Positions 6,992 through 17,100 of a stretch of DNA of 22,913 nucleotides are shown piece by piece. Numbering within the stretch: the first letter of the stretch is position 1; each line of letters starts with the position of its first letter. The stretch spans positions 1 to 22,913 of the forward strand of contig CAKTKT010000028.1 in the NCBI GenBank assembly GCA_934572325.1, written 5' to 3'. This stretch comes from an uncultured Oscillospiraceae bacterium. Lineage in GTDB: Bacteria > Bacillota > Clostridia > Oscillospirales > Oscillospiraceae. Position numbers and translations under genes: made by a program. Below the pieces are notes generated by a model, which saw nothing but the letters and a program-made list of their open reading frames with translations, was not told where the DNA came from and did no database searches.

Positions 6992-7015
6992 CGCAAATTT
7001 GTGTTGACATTTGCG
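6992..7015. promoter_or_regulatory. Inverted repeat CGCAAAT-N10-ATTTGCG over a -35 box
   Basis: CGCAAAT at 6992-6998 and ATTTGCG at 7009-7015 are perfect inverted copies with centres 17 bases apart. The right half shares its first base with the end of the -35 box TTGACA at 7004-7009. Geometry fits a dimeric repressor site controlling the ECF-coaX operon. Confidence 0.5.
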
Positions 7016-7032
7016 CAGCGGCATATTACTAT
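7004..7032 (+). promoter_or_regulatory. Promoter of the ECF S component-coaX operon
   Basis: Consensus -35 TTGACA (7004-7009), 17-base spacer, -10 TACTAT (7027-7032). The leader to ATG 7089 is about 50 bases. Confidence 0.7.
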
Positions 7033-7088
7033 AAAAATGCGCCACATCCCCATTTTTCGAGGGAGTGACAGCAGGAGGTAAATTTAAT

Positions 7089-7690
7089 ATGAGTAGAGCA
7101 GCATCCACCGGCTCTGTCCGCCGTATGACGGGAATGAGCCTGATGGCGGCGGTCATCGCCGTTCTGGCAGTTTTGGGCAACTTCGTGCGCTTCGGTCCGT
7201 TCCCGATAACGCTTGCGCTCGCGCCTATCATCATCGGCGCGGCAATGTACGGCGCGGGCGCGGGCGCGGTTCTCGGCGGCGTGTTCGGGCTCGTGACGCT
7301 CGTGAGCGGGCTTGCGGGCTGGGACGGCGGCACGGTGATATACCTGATGGGCATCGCGCCGGTCGCGTGCGTCTCGGTGTGTATCGGCAAGGGCGTCGCG
7401 GCGGGCTGGTGCGCGGGGCTCGTGTACGGCGCAATCGAGAAGAAAAGCCGCCATATGGGCGTGATCGCTGCCGGTGTCGTCTGTCCGGTGGTCAACACCG
7501 GAATTTTCATTCTCGGCATGCTTTTGTTCTTTACTCCCGCTCTGGAGAGCTGGGCGAGCGGGCAGGGGCTTTTGTACTTTGTCATCTTCGGGCTGACAGG
7601 CGTAAACTTCCTTGTGGAGCTGACGGTCAACCTTGTGCTCTCCTCCGGCATCACCGCGATAATAAAATACGCAAAAGGCAGGAGAAGCGA

Positions 7691-7694
<4 letters not shown>
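7089..7694 (+). CDS. ECF transporter S component, probable pantothenate uptake
   Basis: A 201-residue integral membrane protein with about six hydrophobic helices, the size and pattern of an ECF-type vitamin-binding S component. RFGPFPITLALAPIIIGAAM in the first third matches the conserved loop and helix of these proteins, and VNFLVELTVNLVLSSGI closes the fold. The start is ATG 7089, eight bases after AGGAGG; the upstream in-frame GTG at 7065 lacks a ribosome site. The stop overlaps coaX as ATGA. Tight coupling to pantothenate kinase suggests pantothenate (PanT-like) as substrate. The energising EcfA/A'/T module is not in the window and is presumably shared from elsewhere. Specificity is inferred from context, not from binding residues. 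Confidence 0.85.
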
Positions 7695-8461
<767 letters not shown>

Positions 8462-8525
8462 GCGGCGGCGCAGGGGGAGTACGCAACAAAGCTTTTACTT
8501 CCCTGAAACAAAATTTCACTTAATT

Positions 8526-8553
8526 TTGAAACATCTTTTCGGTATAGTATACT
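8526..8553 (+). promoter_or_regulatory. Strong promoter-like sequence with no gene after it
   Basis: TTGAAA at 8526-8531, 16-base spacer, TATACT at 8548-8553, in an AT-rich patch 65 bases after the coaX stop. Transcription would begin near 8560 and reach a terminator within about 75 bases. Confidence 0.55.
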
Positions 8554-8559
8554 CGCAAG

Positions 8560-8635
8560 TGCAAGAGCGATTCTTTTTCATTTTGTCCTACCTTATAAAA
8601 ATGGGAGCGTCCGGTCGGTCGCTCCTGTTTTTATT
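8560..8635 (+). ncRNA. Candidate small RNA of about 75 nucleotides
   Basis: The segment lies between the promoter-like sequence at 8526-8553 and the terminator at 8603-8635 and contains no ribosome site with a plausible ORF. A U-rich central stretch (TTCTTTTTCATTTTG, 8571-8585) precedes the terminator stem. GAGCGA at 8565-8570 could also pair with TCGCTC at 8619-8624, competing with the terminator's own left arm. I do not recognise the family. It could equally be only the coaX terminator with a chance promoter. Confidence 0.35.
8603..8635 (+). terminator. Intrinsic terminator downstream of coaX
   Basis: GGAGCG (8604-8609) pairs with CGCTCC (8620-8625), with extra inner pairing CCG/CGG, followed by TGTTTTTATTT. 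It faces the terminator of the converging operon. Confidence 0.75.
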
Positions 8636-8644
8636 TCGGGCAAG

Positions 8645-8674
8645 CAAAAAACCGGGGCGGAGTACGCCTCGGTT
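8645..8674 (-). terminator. Intrinsic terminator of the ylxM-ffh-rpsP-khpA operon
   Basis: Arms 8650-8659 and 8665-8674 form a 10-bp stem with one G-U pair and a 5-base loop. On the minus strand the stem is followed by TTTTTTG. It lies 28 bases after the khpA stop. Confidence 0.85.
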
Positions 8675-8702
8675 CATGCTTTTGTCGGAAAGCTCCGAAG
8701 TC

Positions 8703-8933
8703 TCAGTCCATTATCTCGACAGAGACCTTTCTGCCCTTTCGCTGGGCGACGGCCCGCATAAGGATACGGATCTGCTTGACGATCCTGCCCTGCCGTCCAA
8801 TGACCTTGCCCATATCACCGTCAGCGACGCGAACCTCATAAACGGTCTCGCCGTCGGTCTTGCGCTCGGTCACAGAGACCTGGTCGGGATTATCGACAAG
8901 GCTCTGCACAATGTAGGTCAAAAGTTCTTTCAT
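8703..8933 (-). CDS. khpA: KH-domain RNA-binding protein KhpA
   Basis: A 76-residue single KH domain protein of the KhpA/YlqC family. The nucleic-acid-binding loop GRQG is at 46-49 within MGKVIGRQGRIVKQIR, and the final strand VSVEI is typical. In Gram-positive bacteria KhpA pairs with KhpB/EloR to bind many RNAs and to influence cell elongation; KhpB is not in the window. AAGGAG precedes the ATG at 8933. It follows rpsP by 18 bases in the usual Firmicutes order, and the operon terminates directly after it. Confidence 0.95.
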   Translation of the reverse strand: MKELLTYIVQSLVDNPDQVSVTERKTDGETVYEVRVADGDMGKVIGRQGRIVKQIRILMRAVAQRKGRKVSVEIMD

Positions 8934-8951
8934 GCCGGTTGATGCTCCTTA

Positions 8952-9188
8952 TCACGCCTCGACCTTTTTCAGCAGCCCGCGGACGGTATCGGTGGGCTGA
9001 GCGCCGTTGGCGATCCAGTACTTTACGCGCTCCATATCGACCTTTAGCTTGTCGTTGTCCGCCGCGGGATCGTAAACGCCGATCTCCTCGATGAAACGCC
9101 CGTCACGGGGGCAGCGGGAGTCTGCCACGACGATGCGGTAGTAGGGCGCCTTCTTCGCGCCCATTCTGCGCAGTCTGATCTTAACCAT
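8952..9188 (-). CDS. rpsP: 30S ribosomal protein S16
   Basis: A 78-residue small-subunit ribosomal protein that binds 16S rRNA early in assembly. MVKIRLRRMGAKKAPYYRIV at the N-terminus, ADSRCPRDGRFIEEIGVYDP in the middle and GAQPTDTVRGLL near the end are standard S16 sequence. The start is ATG 9188, preceded by GGAGGTG; an in-frame start six codons earlier (9206) covers the ribosome site and is rejected. It sits between ffh and khpA as in other Firmicutes. Confidence 0.97.
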   Translation of the reverse strand: MVKIRLRRMGAKKAPYYRIVVADSRCPRDGRFIEEIGVYDPAADNDKLKVDMERVKYWIANGAQPTDTVRGLLKKVEA

Positions 9189-9223
9189 GTGTATATTCAC
9201 CTCCATATTTTTGTCGATCTATA

Positions 9224-9249
9224 TTACAAAACGCCTTCGCGTGTTGTAA
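9224..9249. promoter_or_regulatory. Hairpin between ffh and rpsP
   Basis: TTACAA (9224-9229) pairs with TTGTAA (9244-9249), and after one mismatch ACGC pairs with GCGT, leaving a 4-base loop: 10 of 11 pairs. No T-run follows on the minus strand. It is in the 69-base gap ahead of rpsP and might serve as an RNA processing or partial stop site. Confidence 0.5.
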
Positions 9250-9257
9250 ACGGCTTA

Positions 9258-10616
9258 TCAAAATCCGGGGAAGCCGCCCATGCCGCCGGGCATCCTGCCC
9301 ATTTTCCTTTGCAGCTTTTTCATGTTCTTGCCGGAAAACTGCTTCATCATCTGCTGCATCGCGTCAAACTGCTTCAAAAGGCGGTTGACGTCCACCACCG
9401 ACGTGCCGGAGCCCGCCGCGATGCGCTTTTTTCGGCTGGAATTGAGCATTGCGGGATCCTCGCGCTCCGCCGGAGTCATGGACTTGATGATCGCCTCCTG
9501 CCGCGCCATGGCGCGCTCGTCGAGCTTCGCGCCCTTGAGCGCCTTCGCGTCCAGCCCGGGGATCATGCCGGCAATGTCGCCAAGGTCGCCCATGCTCTTG
9601 AGCTGACCCATCTGGTCGAGATAGTCCGCCAGCGTGAAGCGGTTGGCGCGCAGCTTTTCCGCCGCCTCCAGCGCCTTCTTCTCGTCGAAGCTCTGCTCCG
9701 CCTTTTCTATCAGCGTGAGCATATCGCCCATGCCGAGGATGCGCGACGCCATGCGGTCGGGGTGGAAGGGCTCTATCATGTCCAGCTTTTCGCCCACGCC
9801 GATGAACTTTATGGGCTTGCCGGTCGCGGCTCGGATGGAGAGCGCCGCGCCGCCGCGCGCGTCGCCGTCGAGCTTGGTGAGCATGACGCCGGTGATGCCG
9901 AGCGCCTCATCAAAGGCGGAGGCGGCGTTCACCGCGTCCTGACCGGTCATCGCGTCCACGACGAGCAGTATCTCCGCCGGCTCTACCGCGTCGCGGATAT
10001 TCTCAAGCTCGCGCATGAGCGCTTCGTCAATGTGCAGCCGTCCGGCAGTGTCGAGCAGCACAAGGTCGTTGCCGTGCTTTTTGGCGTGCTCCACAGCCGC
10101 CCGGGCAATATCAACGGGGTCGGTCTGACCCATCTGGAAAACGGGAATATCAAGCTGTGCGCCGACGGTCTCAAGCTGCTTTATGGCGGCGGGGCGGTAA
10201 ATATCACACGCGGCGAGCAGCGGGCGCTTGCCCTGACGGCGCATATACGCGGCGAGCTTCGCCCCGTTTGTGGTCTTGCCCGCGCCCTGAAGCCCGACGA
10301 GCATCACGACCGTGGGAGACTTCGCGCCGATATTGAGCTTTTGGTTCTCTCCGCCCATGAGCCTGCACAGCTCTTCATTGACGATCTTTATCACCATCTG
10401 CGCCGGACTGAGCGCCTCCAGCACATCCGCGCCCGTGGCGCGCTCGGTGACGGTCTTGGTGAAGTCCTTGACCGCCTTGTAGCTGACGTCCGCCTCCAAA
10501 AGCGCCAGACGCACCTCGCGCATGGCGTCTCTTACGTCCGCCGGGGTCAGCCTGCCCTTGCCGCGGAGCTTTTTAAATGCGATATTCAGTTTTTCGCTTA
10601 AGCTTTCAAACGCCAT
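9258..10616 (-). CDS. ffh: Signal recognition particle protein Ffh (SRP54)
   Basis: A 452-residue GTPase that binds 4.5S/scRNA and signal sequences of nascent proteins and delivers ribosomes to FtsY at the membrane. The N domain (1-88) is followed by the G domain with P-loop GLQGAGKTT at about 108-116, CDIYRPAAIKQLE, DTAGRLHID and TKLDGDARGGAA. The methionine-rich M domain runs from about 295 to the end, with SSRKKRIAAGSG as RNA-binding helix-turn-helix and a Met/Gly-rich tail (MPGGMGGFPGF). Length and motifs are normal. It lies 14 bases after ylxM, in the standard order. Confidence 0.98.
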   Translation of the reverse strand: MAFESLSEKLNIAFKKLRGKGRLTPADVRDAMREVRLALLEADVSYKAVKDFTKTVTERATGADVLEALSPAQMVIKIVNEELCRLMGGENQKLNIGAKSPTVVMLVGLQGAGKTTNGAKLAAYMRRQGKRPLLAACDIYRPAAIKQLETVGAQLDIPVFQMGQTDPVDIARAAVEHAKKHGNDLVLLDTAGRLHIDEALMRELENIRDAVEPAEILLVVDAMTGQDAVNAASAFDEALGITGVMLTKLDGDARGGAALSIRAATGKPIKFIGVGEKLDMIEPFHPDRMASRILGMGDMLTLIEKAEQSFDEKKALEAAEKLRANRFTLADYLDQMGQLKSMGDLGDIAGMIPGLDAKALKGAKLDERAMARQEAIIKSMTPAEREDPAMLNSSRKKRIAAGSGTSVVDVNRLLKQFDAMQQMMKQFSGKNMKKLQRKMGRMPGGMGGFPGF

Positions 10617-10630
10617 CGGCTTACCTCAAA

Positions 10631-10987
10631 TCAAATATCGCGCTTCAAGCGCGCAAGCTCCTCCTCCACCTCGCGCGCGACGCGCCGCACATCGCCGGAG
10701 CACAGCCCGCCGAGCATATGCACCCGCTCGCACAGCCGCTCAAGCGAGCGGCGGGCGGCGGTGAAGCGAGCGACGAGACCGGTTTTATCCTCTATTTCCG
10801 CGAGGGCGGCGTCCGCGCGGCGGATATTGTCCCACACGCCCTGACGGGATATGCCGAGCTGCTCTGCGATCTCCGCGAGGGAGAGATCCTCGTTATAATG
10901 CATTTCGCAGCACTCGCGCTGCTTATCCGTGAGAAGCTCGCCGTAGAAATCCAGCAGCATGCTGTGCATCAGTCTGCTATCCTCCAC
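10631..10987 (-). CDS. ylxM: YlxM-family putative DNA-binding protein
   Basis: A 118-residue protein with a sigma-70 region 4-like helix-turn-helix (LSLAEIAEQLGISRQGVWDN at 36-55) preceded by LTDKQRECCEMHYNEDL. It belongs to the YlxM/p13 group always found before ffh in Firmicutes, where it is linked to SRP. The start is GTG 10987, eight bases after AGGAGG; no in-frame ATG has a comparable site. A charged, probably helical tail of about 50 residues follows the HTH. It is the first gene of the leftward operon, driven by the promoter at 11024-11052. Confidence 0.93.
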   Translation of the reverse strand: MEDSRLMHSMLLDFYGELLTDKQRECCEMHYNEDLSLAEIAEQLGISRQGVWDNIRRADAALAEIEDKTGLVARFTAARRSLERLCERVHMLGGLCSGDVRRVAREVEEELARLKRDI

Positions 10988-11023
10988 GGGGCACTCCTCC
11001 TGTCAAATCACGTTACCTTGCAG

Positions 11024-11052
11024 ACTATACACCATTCCTCTTTTGCTGTCAA
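11024..11052 (-). promoter_or_regulatory. Promoter of the ylxM-ffh-rpsP-khpA operon
   Basis: On the minus strand TTGACA (plus 11047-11052) and TATAGT (plus 11024-11029) are 17 bases apart. This is close to consensus and 37 bases before the GTG start. Confidence 0.85.
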
Positions 11053-11175
11053 GTATTTTTTCTTGTCAGCTTCCATGGACGCACATTGCATAATACTTCC
11101 TCTTATGGGAAAAATGGACGTATACGGGCGCGGCTGACCGCGTCCGACAAGAAGAGCAAGAGGATAGATACGACG

Positions 11176-14100
11176 ATGGATACTATGAACTCCGCAATAT
11201 ATATCGAGCTGCCGCAGCTCGGCGAGTACGCCGCTTCCGCGGCAAGGCTGCTCTCGCCGGAGAGCGAGGGCGGCGGTCACGGCGAGGCGCGGCGGCTGCA
11301 AAAATGCTGCCGCGAGCTGCGCCGCAGTCACGCCGAGATCGCCCGCCGGTACGGCGCCGTGCCGTCTCCCCCGGCGGCGTGCGAGTGGCTTTTGGACAAC
11401 TGGTACATGATAGAGCGGGAGTACCGCAGCGTGCTGCCGCGCATAGAGCGCGCACGGCGGCTGCGGCTGTGTCCGGACGGGGTGCTCGCCGCGGCGCTGT
11501 GCCGGAATATGCTGCTCGCCGGACGGGGCGAGGTGACGGAGGAGCGCTTTGAGACGTACATGGAGGGGTTTCAGTCCGTGACGGTGCTGCGGCGCGGCGA
11601 GCTGTGCCTCATTCCGGCGCTTCTGGGCGCGGCGGTGATAGAGTGCGCGGCGGCGGTCTGCCGCGAGCTGCGCTACGCCGCCGACACCGACGGCTACGCG
11701 AAAAGGCTGGAGGCGCTGTTCACCACTCTGCGGCTTTTATCCGTGCTGGACACGGAAAAGCTCATCGAGTCCGCCGACGTGACCGACTGCGTGCTCTCCG
11801 GCGACCCGACGGGCGAATACGCCGACATGGACGCCGGCACGAAGCAGGCATACCTGCGCCGTGTGGAGGAGCTGGCGCGGCGCGCCGACACGGAGGAGCA
11901 TATATACGCCCGCGCCCTCGTCCGCCGCGCGGGAAACGACGGCAGGCACATCGGGTTCTACCTCTTTCCGGAGCGCCGAGGGCGCGGCGAGGGCTGGTAT
12001 ATCGGGGCGAACGTGCTCATGACGCTGTCGGCGGCGCTGGCGCTGGGCTTCCGCTTTAAAAGCGCCGCGGCGGCGGCGCTCCTGCTGCTGCCCGTGTCGG
12101 AGCTGGTGAAGAGCCTCATCGACTACATCCTGCTGCACCTCGTGCGCCCGAAGCGGATGTTCCGCATGGACACGCAAAAGGGCGTGCCGCAGGCGGGGCG
12201 GACGATATGCGTGATCTCAACGCTGCTCGGCGCGGAGGCGAGCGGCGAGCGGCTGGAGGAGCTGTACTACGCCTGTCGGGGCGAGGGCGCGGCGCTCTCC
12301 TTCGCGCTGCTTGCCGACCTGCCGGAGGCGGAGAGCGCCGTCACCGACGCGGACGAGGCGCTTATCCGCCCCGTGCGCGAGGCTGTCATGCGCCTCAACC
12401 GCAAGTACGGCGGGCGGTTTTATCTTTTCACGCGCCCGCGCCGCTTCGACGGCGAGCGCTACGCCCCGCACGAGCGCAAGCGCGGGGCGATAATGGAGCT
12501 GGCGAAGCTGCTGTGCGACGAGGAGAGCGAGCTTGAGGTCACGGGCGAGAAGGACGCGCTGAGCGGCATACGGTATATCCTCACGCTCGACAGCGACACG
12601 CGCATCTATCCCGGCGCGGCGGGCGAGCTTATCGGCGCAATGCTGCACCCTCTGTGCCGTCCGGTGATCGACGCGCGCACGCACACCGTCACGGCGGGGC
12701 ACGCCGTCATCCATCCGAGGATAGATACCGAGCTGAAAAGCTCCTGCGAGACGGACTTCGCGCTCATTTTCGCCGGAGCGGGCGGCAGCGACCCCTACGG
12801 CAGTCTCTGCGGGGAGCTGTACATGGACGCTTTCGCAAGCGGCGGCTTTGCGGGCAAGGGCGTTATCGACGCGCACGCGCTTTTGACGTGTACGCGCGCT
12901 TTCCCGACCGGACGCATACTCAGCCATGACGCGCCGGAGGGCGCGTACCTGCGCGGCGCGTACATGGGCGACGCGGAGTTTTCCGACCGCTTCCCCTCAC
13001 GCCCGCTGGCATACTATAAGCGCCTGCACCGCTGGATACGCGGCGACTGGCAGAACATTCCCTTCATCCTTGCCCCCGGTCTGGGCGACATCGAGCGCTG
13101 GCGGCTGATAGATTCCCTGCGGCGCAGTCTCATCGCACCTGCGACGCTCGCCGCCATCTGCGCGGGCTTCTTCCTGACGGGCACGCCCATCGCCGTCGCG
13201 GCGTGGGCGGCGCTTTTGGCGCTGGTCACACGCCTTCTCTTCGCGCTGGCGGAGACGACGCTCGCCCGCCGGCGCGGCAGGGAGCGCGAGCGCCGCTACA
13301 CGCGCATACTCACGGGCGCGGGCGGTGCGATAGTGCAGACGTTTATCCGGCTGTGGCTGCTGCCTTACGAGGCGTGGATCTCGCTGACGGCTGTCGTGAC
13401 GGCGCTGTGGCGCATGGCGGTGACGCACAGGCGGCTGCTGCAATGGCAGACCGCCGCCGAGGTGCGCGGAGACGCAGGGCTTTCAGGGCACGTGCGCGCC
13501 ATGTACTTCCCCGTGCTGCTGGGCGCGGCGCTGCTGGCGCTCTGTCCGGCGGTCATGGGCAAGAGCGCGGGGCTGATGTGGCTTTTATCCCCCGCCGCAG
13601 CGTTCGCGCTGGCGCTGCCGGCACAGCGCGGCGCGGAGCTGGCGGACAGTGAGCGGCGCTATCTTCTCGGCGCGGCTCAGCGGAGCTTCGGGTATTTTGA
13701 GAGCTTTTTCTCGCCCGAGGACAGCTTCCTCCCGCCGGACAACTTTCAGGAGCAGCCGCCCGTAGGGCTCGCGCGGCGCACCTCGCCCACGAACATTGCC
13801 CTTGCCCTCGCGGCGCACACGGCGGCGGCAGACATGGGCTTCATCACGCGCGATAAGTGTCGGGATTATATTGAGACGGTGCTGGGAACGCTTGAGCGTA
13901 TGCCGCGCCACATGGGGCATTTTTATAACTGGTACGACACCGCGACGCTTCTCCCGCTCCTGCCCGCCTACATCTCCACGGTGGACAGCGGCAATATGTA
14001 CGCGGGGCTGCTCACGGCGCGGCAGGCGATGGCGGAATACGGCGAGGACGGGCTTGCCGCGCGGCTGGACGCGCTGATGGCGGAGATGGACTTCGCCCCG

Positions 14101-17100
14101 CTGTACGACAAAACGCGGGGGCTGCTCCACATCTGCTACGACACCGCAAACGAGCGCGGCGCGGGCGGGTGGTACGACCTGATGGCGAGCGAGGCGATGC
14201 TGACAAGCTACATCGCGTGCGCCAAGGGCGACGTGCCCGTGCGCCACTGGCGGCGGCTCAGCCGCGCACAGCTTCAAAAGGACGGGTATCGCGGGCTTGC
14301 AAGCTGGACGGGTACGATGTTTGAATACCTCATGCCGGAGCTTTTTCTGCCGGTATACCGCGGCAGTCTCATCTATGAAAGCTGCAAATTCTGCCTGTAC
14401 GCGCAGAAAAAGCGCGTGTGGGCGGGCAAGCCCTGGGGCATCTCCGAAAGCGCGTTCTACTCGCTCGACAGCGCGCTCAACTACCGCTACAAGGCGCACG
14501 GCTGCGCCGCGCTCGCGCTCAAGCGCGGGCAGGACGCGGACATGGTCGTCTCGCCGTACTCCAGCTTTCTCGCGCTTGCGCTCGACCCCGAGGGCGCAGT
14601 GCGCAACCTCCGCCGTCTGGAAGCGCTCGGCGCGCTTGGGCGCTGGGGCTTTATAGAGGCGCTGGATTTCACGCCTGGGCGCTGCCGCAGTGATAACGGC
14701 GAGCAGGTGCGCTGCTACATGGCGCACCATATCGGCATGAGCGTCATCGCCGCAGCGAACGCCGTGTGCGGCGGGTGCATACAGCGGCGGTTCATGTCCG
14801 CGCCCGACATGGCGGCGTTCTCGCTTTTATTGCAGGAGCGCGTGGACGGCGGCGGGGTCGTTATCCGGCGCGACAGCTCCGACATCCCCGAGCGCACGGA
14901 GCGCAGCGCCGTTATGCGCTGGCAGCTTCGCGGCGGCGAGGAGGACAGGGCGCGGCACTGCTGCGTGCTCTCGAACGGGGCGTACAACATCTTCGCCGCA
15001 AATACCGGTGAGACGCGCGCCGCGTGCGGCAGCACCGCGATATACGGCGGCGTCGCCGGTCTCGGCGCGGAGGGCGGGCTGCGCATCAGCGCCGAGACTG
15101 ACGGCGGGGAGCTGACCCTGCTGCCCTGCGCCGCGCCGGTGCTGTGGGAGCTGGAGGAGGAGTGCGTGCGCGTGACGGGGCGCGCGGAGGGGCTGGAATG
15201 GTCATGCTCCGCCGCGGCGGCATATGGAGACTGCGGCGAGGGGCGCGCCGTGACGCTGTGCGCCGAGCGCGATATGCGCGTTCTGCTCGCGCTGTCGTTC
15301 ATGCCGCTGCTCGCCCCTATGGAGGATTATATGAGTCATCCGGCGTTCTGGGCGCTGGGCATATACGCCGAGGAGACAGACGGGATGCTGATTCTCCGGC
15401 GCGTGCGCCGCGGCGACGTAGGCGAGAGCTGGCTGTGCCTTGCCGCGAACGCGCCCCTTCGCTTCACCGCCGATGAAAACGGCGCGCTCGGCTGGCTGTC
15501 GCGCCCGATGGTACGCGCCGAGACGGTGCTGGAGCTGAAGGCGGGGCAGGCGGAGACTGTGCGCTTCGCCCTCTGCACGAGCCGCGAGCGCGGCGAGAGC
15601 GAGCGCGGGGCGCAGCGCATCCTCGTCTCCGGCGTGAACGATCGGGGCAACATGGTGTCGGCAAGCGCGGCGCACCTCGGCATGACCGGCGAGGAGGTCG
15701 GCGCGGCGATGGCAATGGCGGAAAAGCTCTGCCCCGACCGCACACAGTGCGCTGCCGGCAGGCAGGAGCTGTGGCGCTACGGCGTTTCCGGCGAGCTGCC
15801 CGTCGTCTGCTGCGACGGGCGGGCGCTGGAATGTGAGGCGCTGCTCAAGCGCTTTTGCCTGCTGAAAAGCTGCGGCGTAAACGCGGATCTCGTATACCTC
15901 ACCGACGAGCAGGGAGAGTACCGCCAGCCGGTGTACCGCAGGGTGACCGAGGCGCTGACGGCGGTCGGGCTGGAATCGCTCATCGGCACGGAGGGCGGCG
16001 TACACTTTGCGCCCATGGAGGCGGCAGCCGCAATGATAAGCCGCGCGGCGCTGACCGTCGGCGCGGAGCGGACGCTCCCCCCTCCCCCGCCGTGGACTCC
16101 GCAGGGCGCACCGCGCGAAGCGGACTGCGTCCCCCGCCGCGAGAGCGACGGGCGGCGCTTTATATTCACGTGCGACGGCGCACTGCCCGCGAGGGTGTGG
16201 CAGCACGTGCTCTCCAACGGTAGCACCGGATATATCGCCGCAGACTGCGGCATGGGCTATATGTGGTTTGAAAACGCGCGTGAAATGCGCATCACCGCTC
16301 CGGCGCCGGACGTCAACGGCACGGCGGGCAGCGAAGCCCTCTGGTGCGACGCAGGCGGCGAGCGCGTGAGCCTTTTCGCCGCCGGAGACGGCAGACGCTG
16401 TCGGGTGTGCTTTGCGCCGGGGTATGCGAGCTGGGAAAAGGAGCTGGGGGCGCGGCGGGTGAAAACCACCGCGTTCATCCCCGCCGACACGGACGCGCGC
16501 GTGTTCATCGTCGAGGGCGCGGCGGGTCTGCGTCTCAACTGGGCGATAAAGCCCGTCATGGGCGCGAACGACGCCAAATCCGTGCGCGTCGAGACGCGCG
16601 GCGGCGCGCTCGTGTGCTCGAATCCGGAATCGTACCTCCCCGGCGCGGAGGCGGTCATGGTGTGCTCGCTCCCGTGCGAGACGAGCTGCGGCTACACGCC
16701 GAGCGCCGCGCTGATGACGGTGCTGGCGGACGACGTGACGGTGCTGGCGTGCGGCTGCGGCGGCGAGGAGGAGCTTCGCGCGCTGTGCACGCCCGAGGCG
16801 GCGTTCAATGCGCTCGACCGCGTGCGCGGCGGCTGGGGCGAGCTTCTGCGCCGGTTTGAGCTCAGCTCCGGTGCGGCGGAGTTTGATAACTATATGAACA
16901 CCTGGGCGGTATATCAGTGCATCGCCTGCCGCCTCGACGCGAGGGCGAGCCTCTACCAGAGCGGCGGAGCGATAGGCTTTCGCGATCAGCTTCAGGACGC
17001 AGTGAATATGCTGCTCATCTCTCCGGTGTACGCGCGCGAGCGGATAATCGACTGCTGCCGCCATCAGTATGTCGAGGGCGACGTGATGCACTGGTGGCAC

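Noticed and set aside
9189..10601. A 470-codon plus-strand ORF opposite ffh
   Set aside because: Ffh is unambiguous on the minus strand; the opposite frame has no family features.
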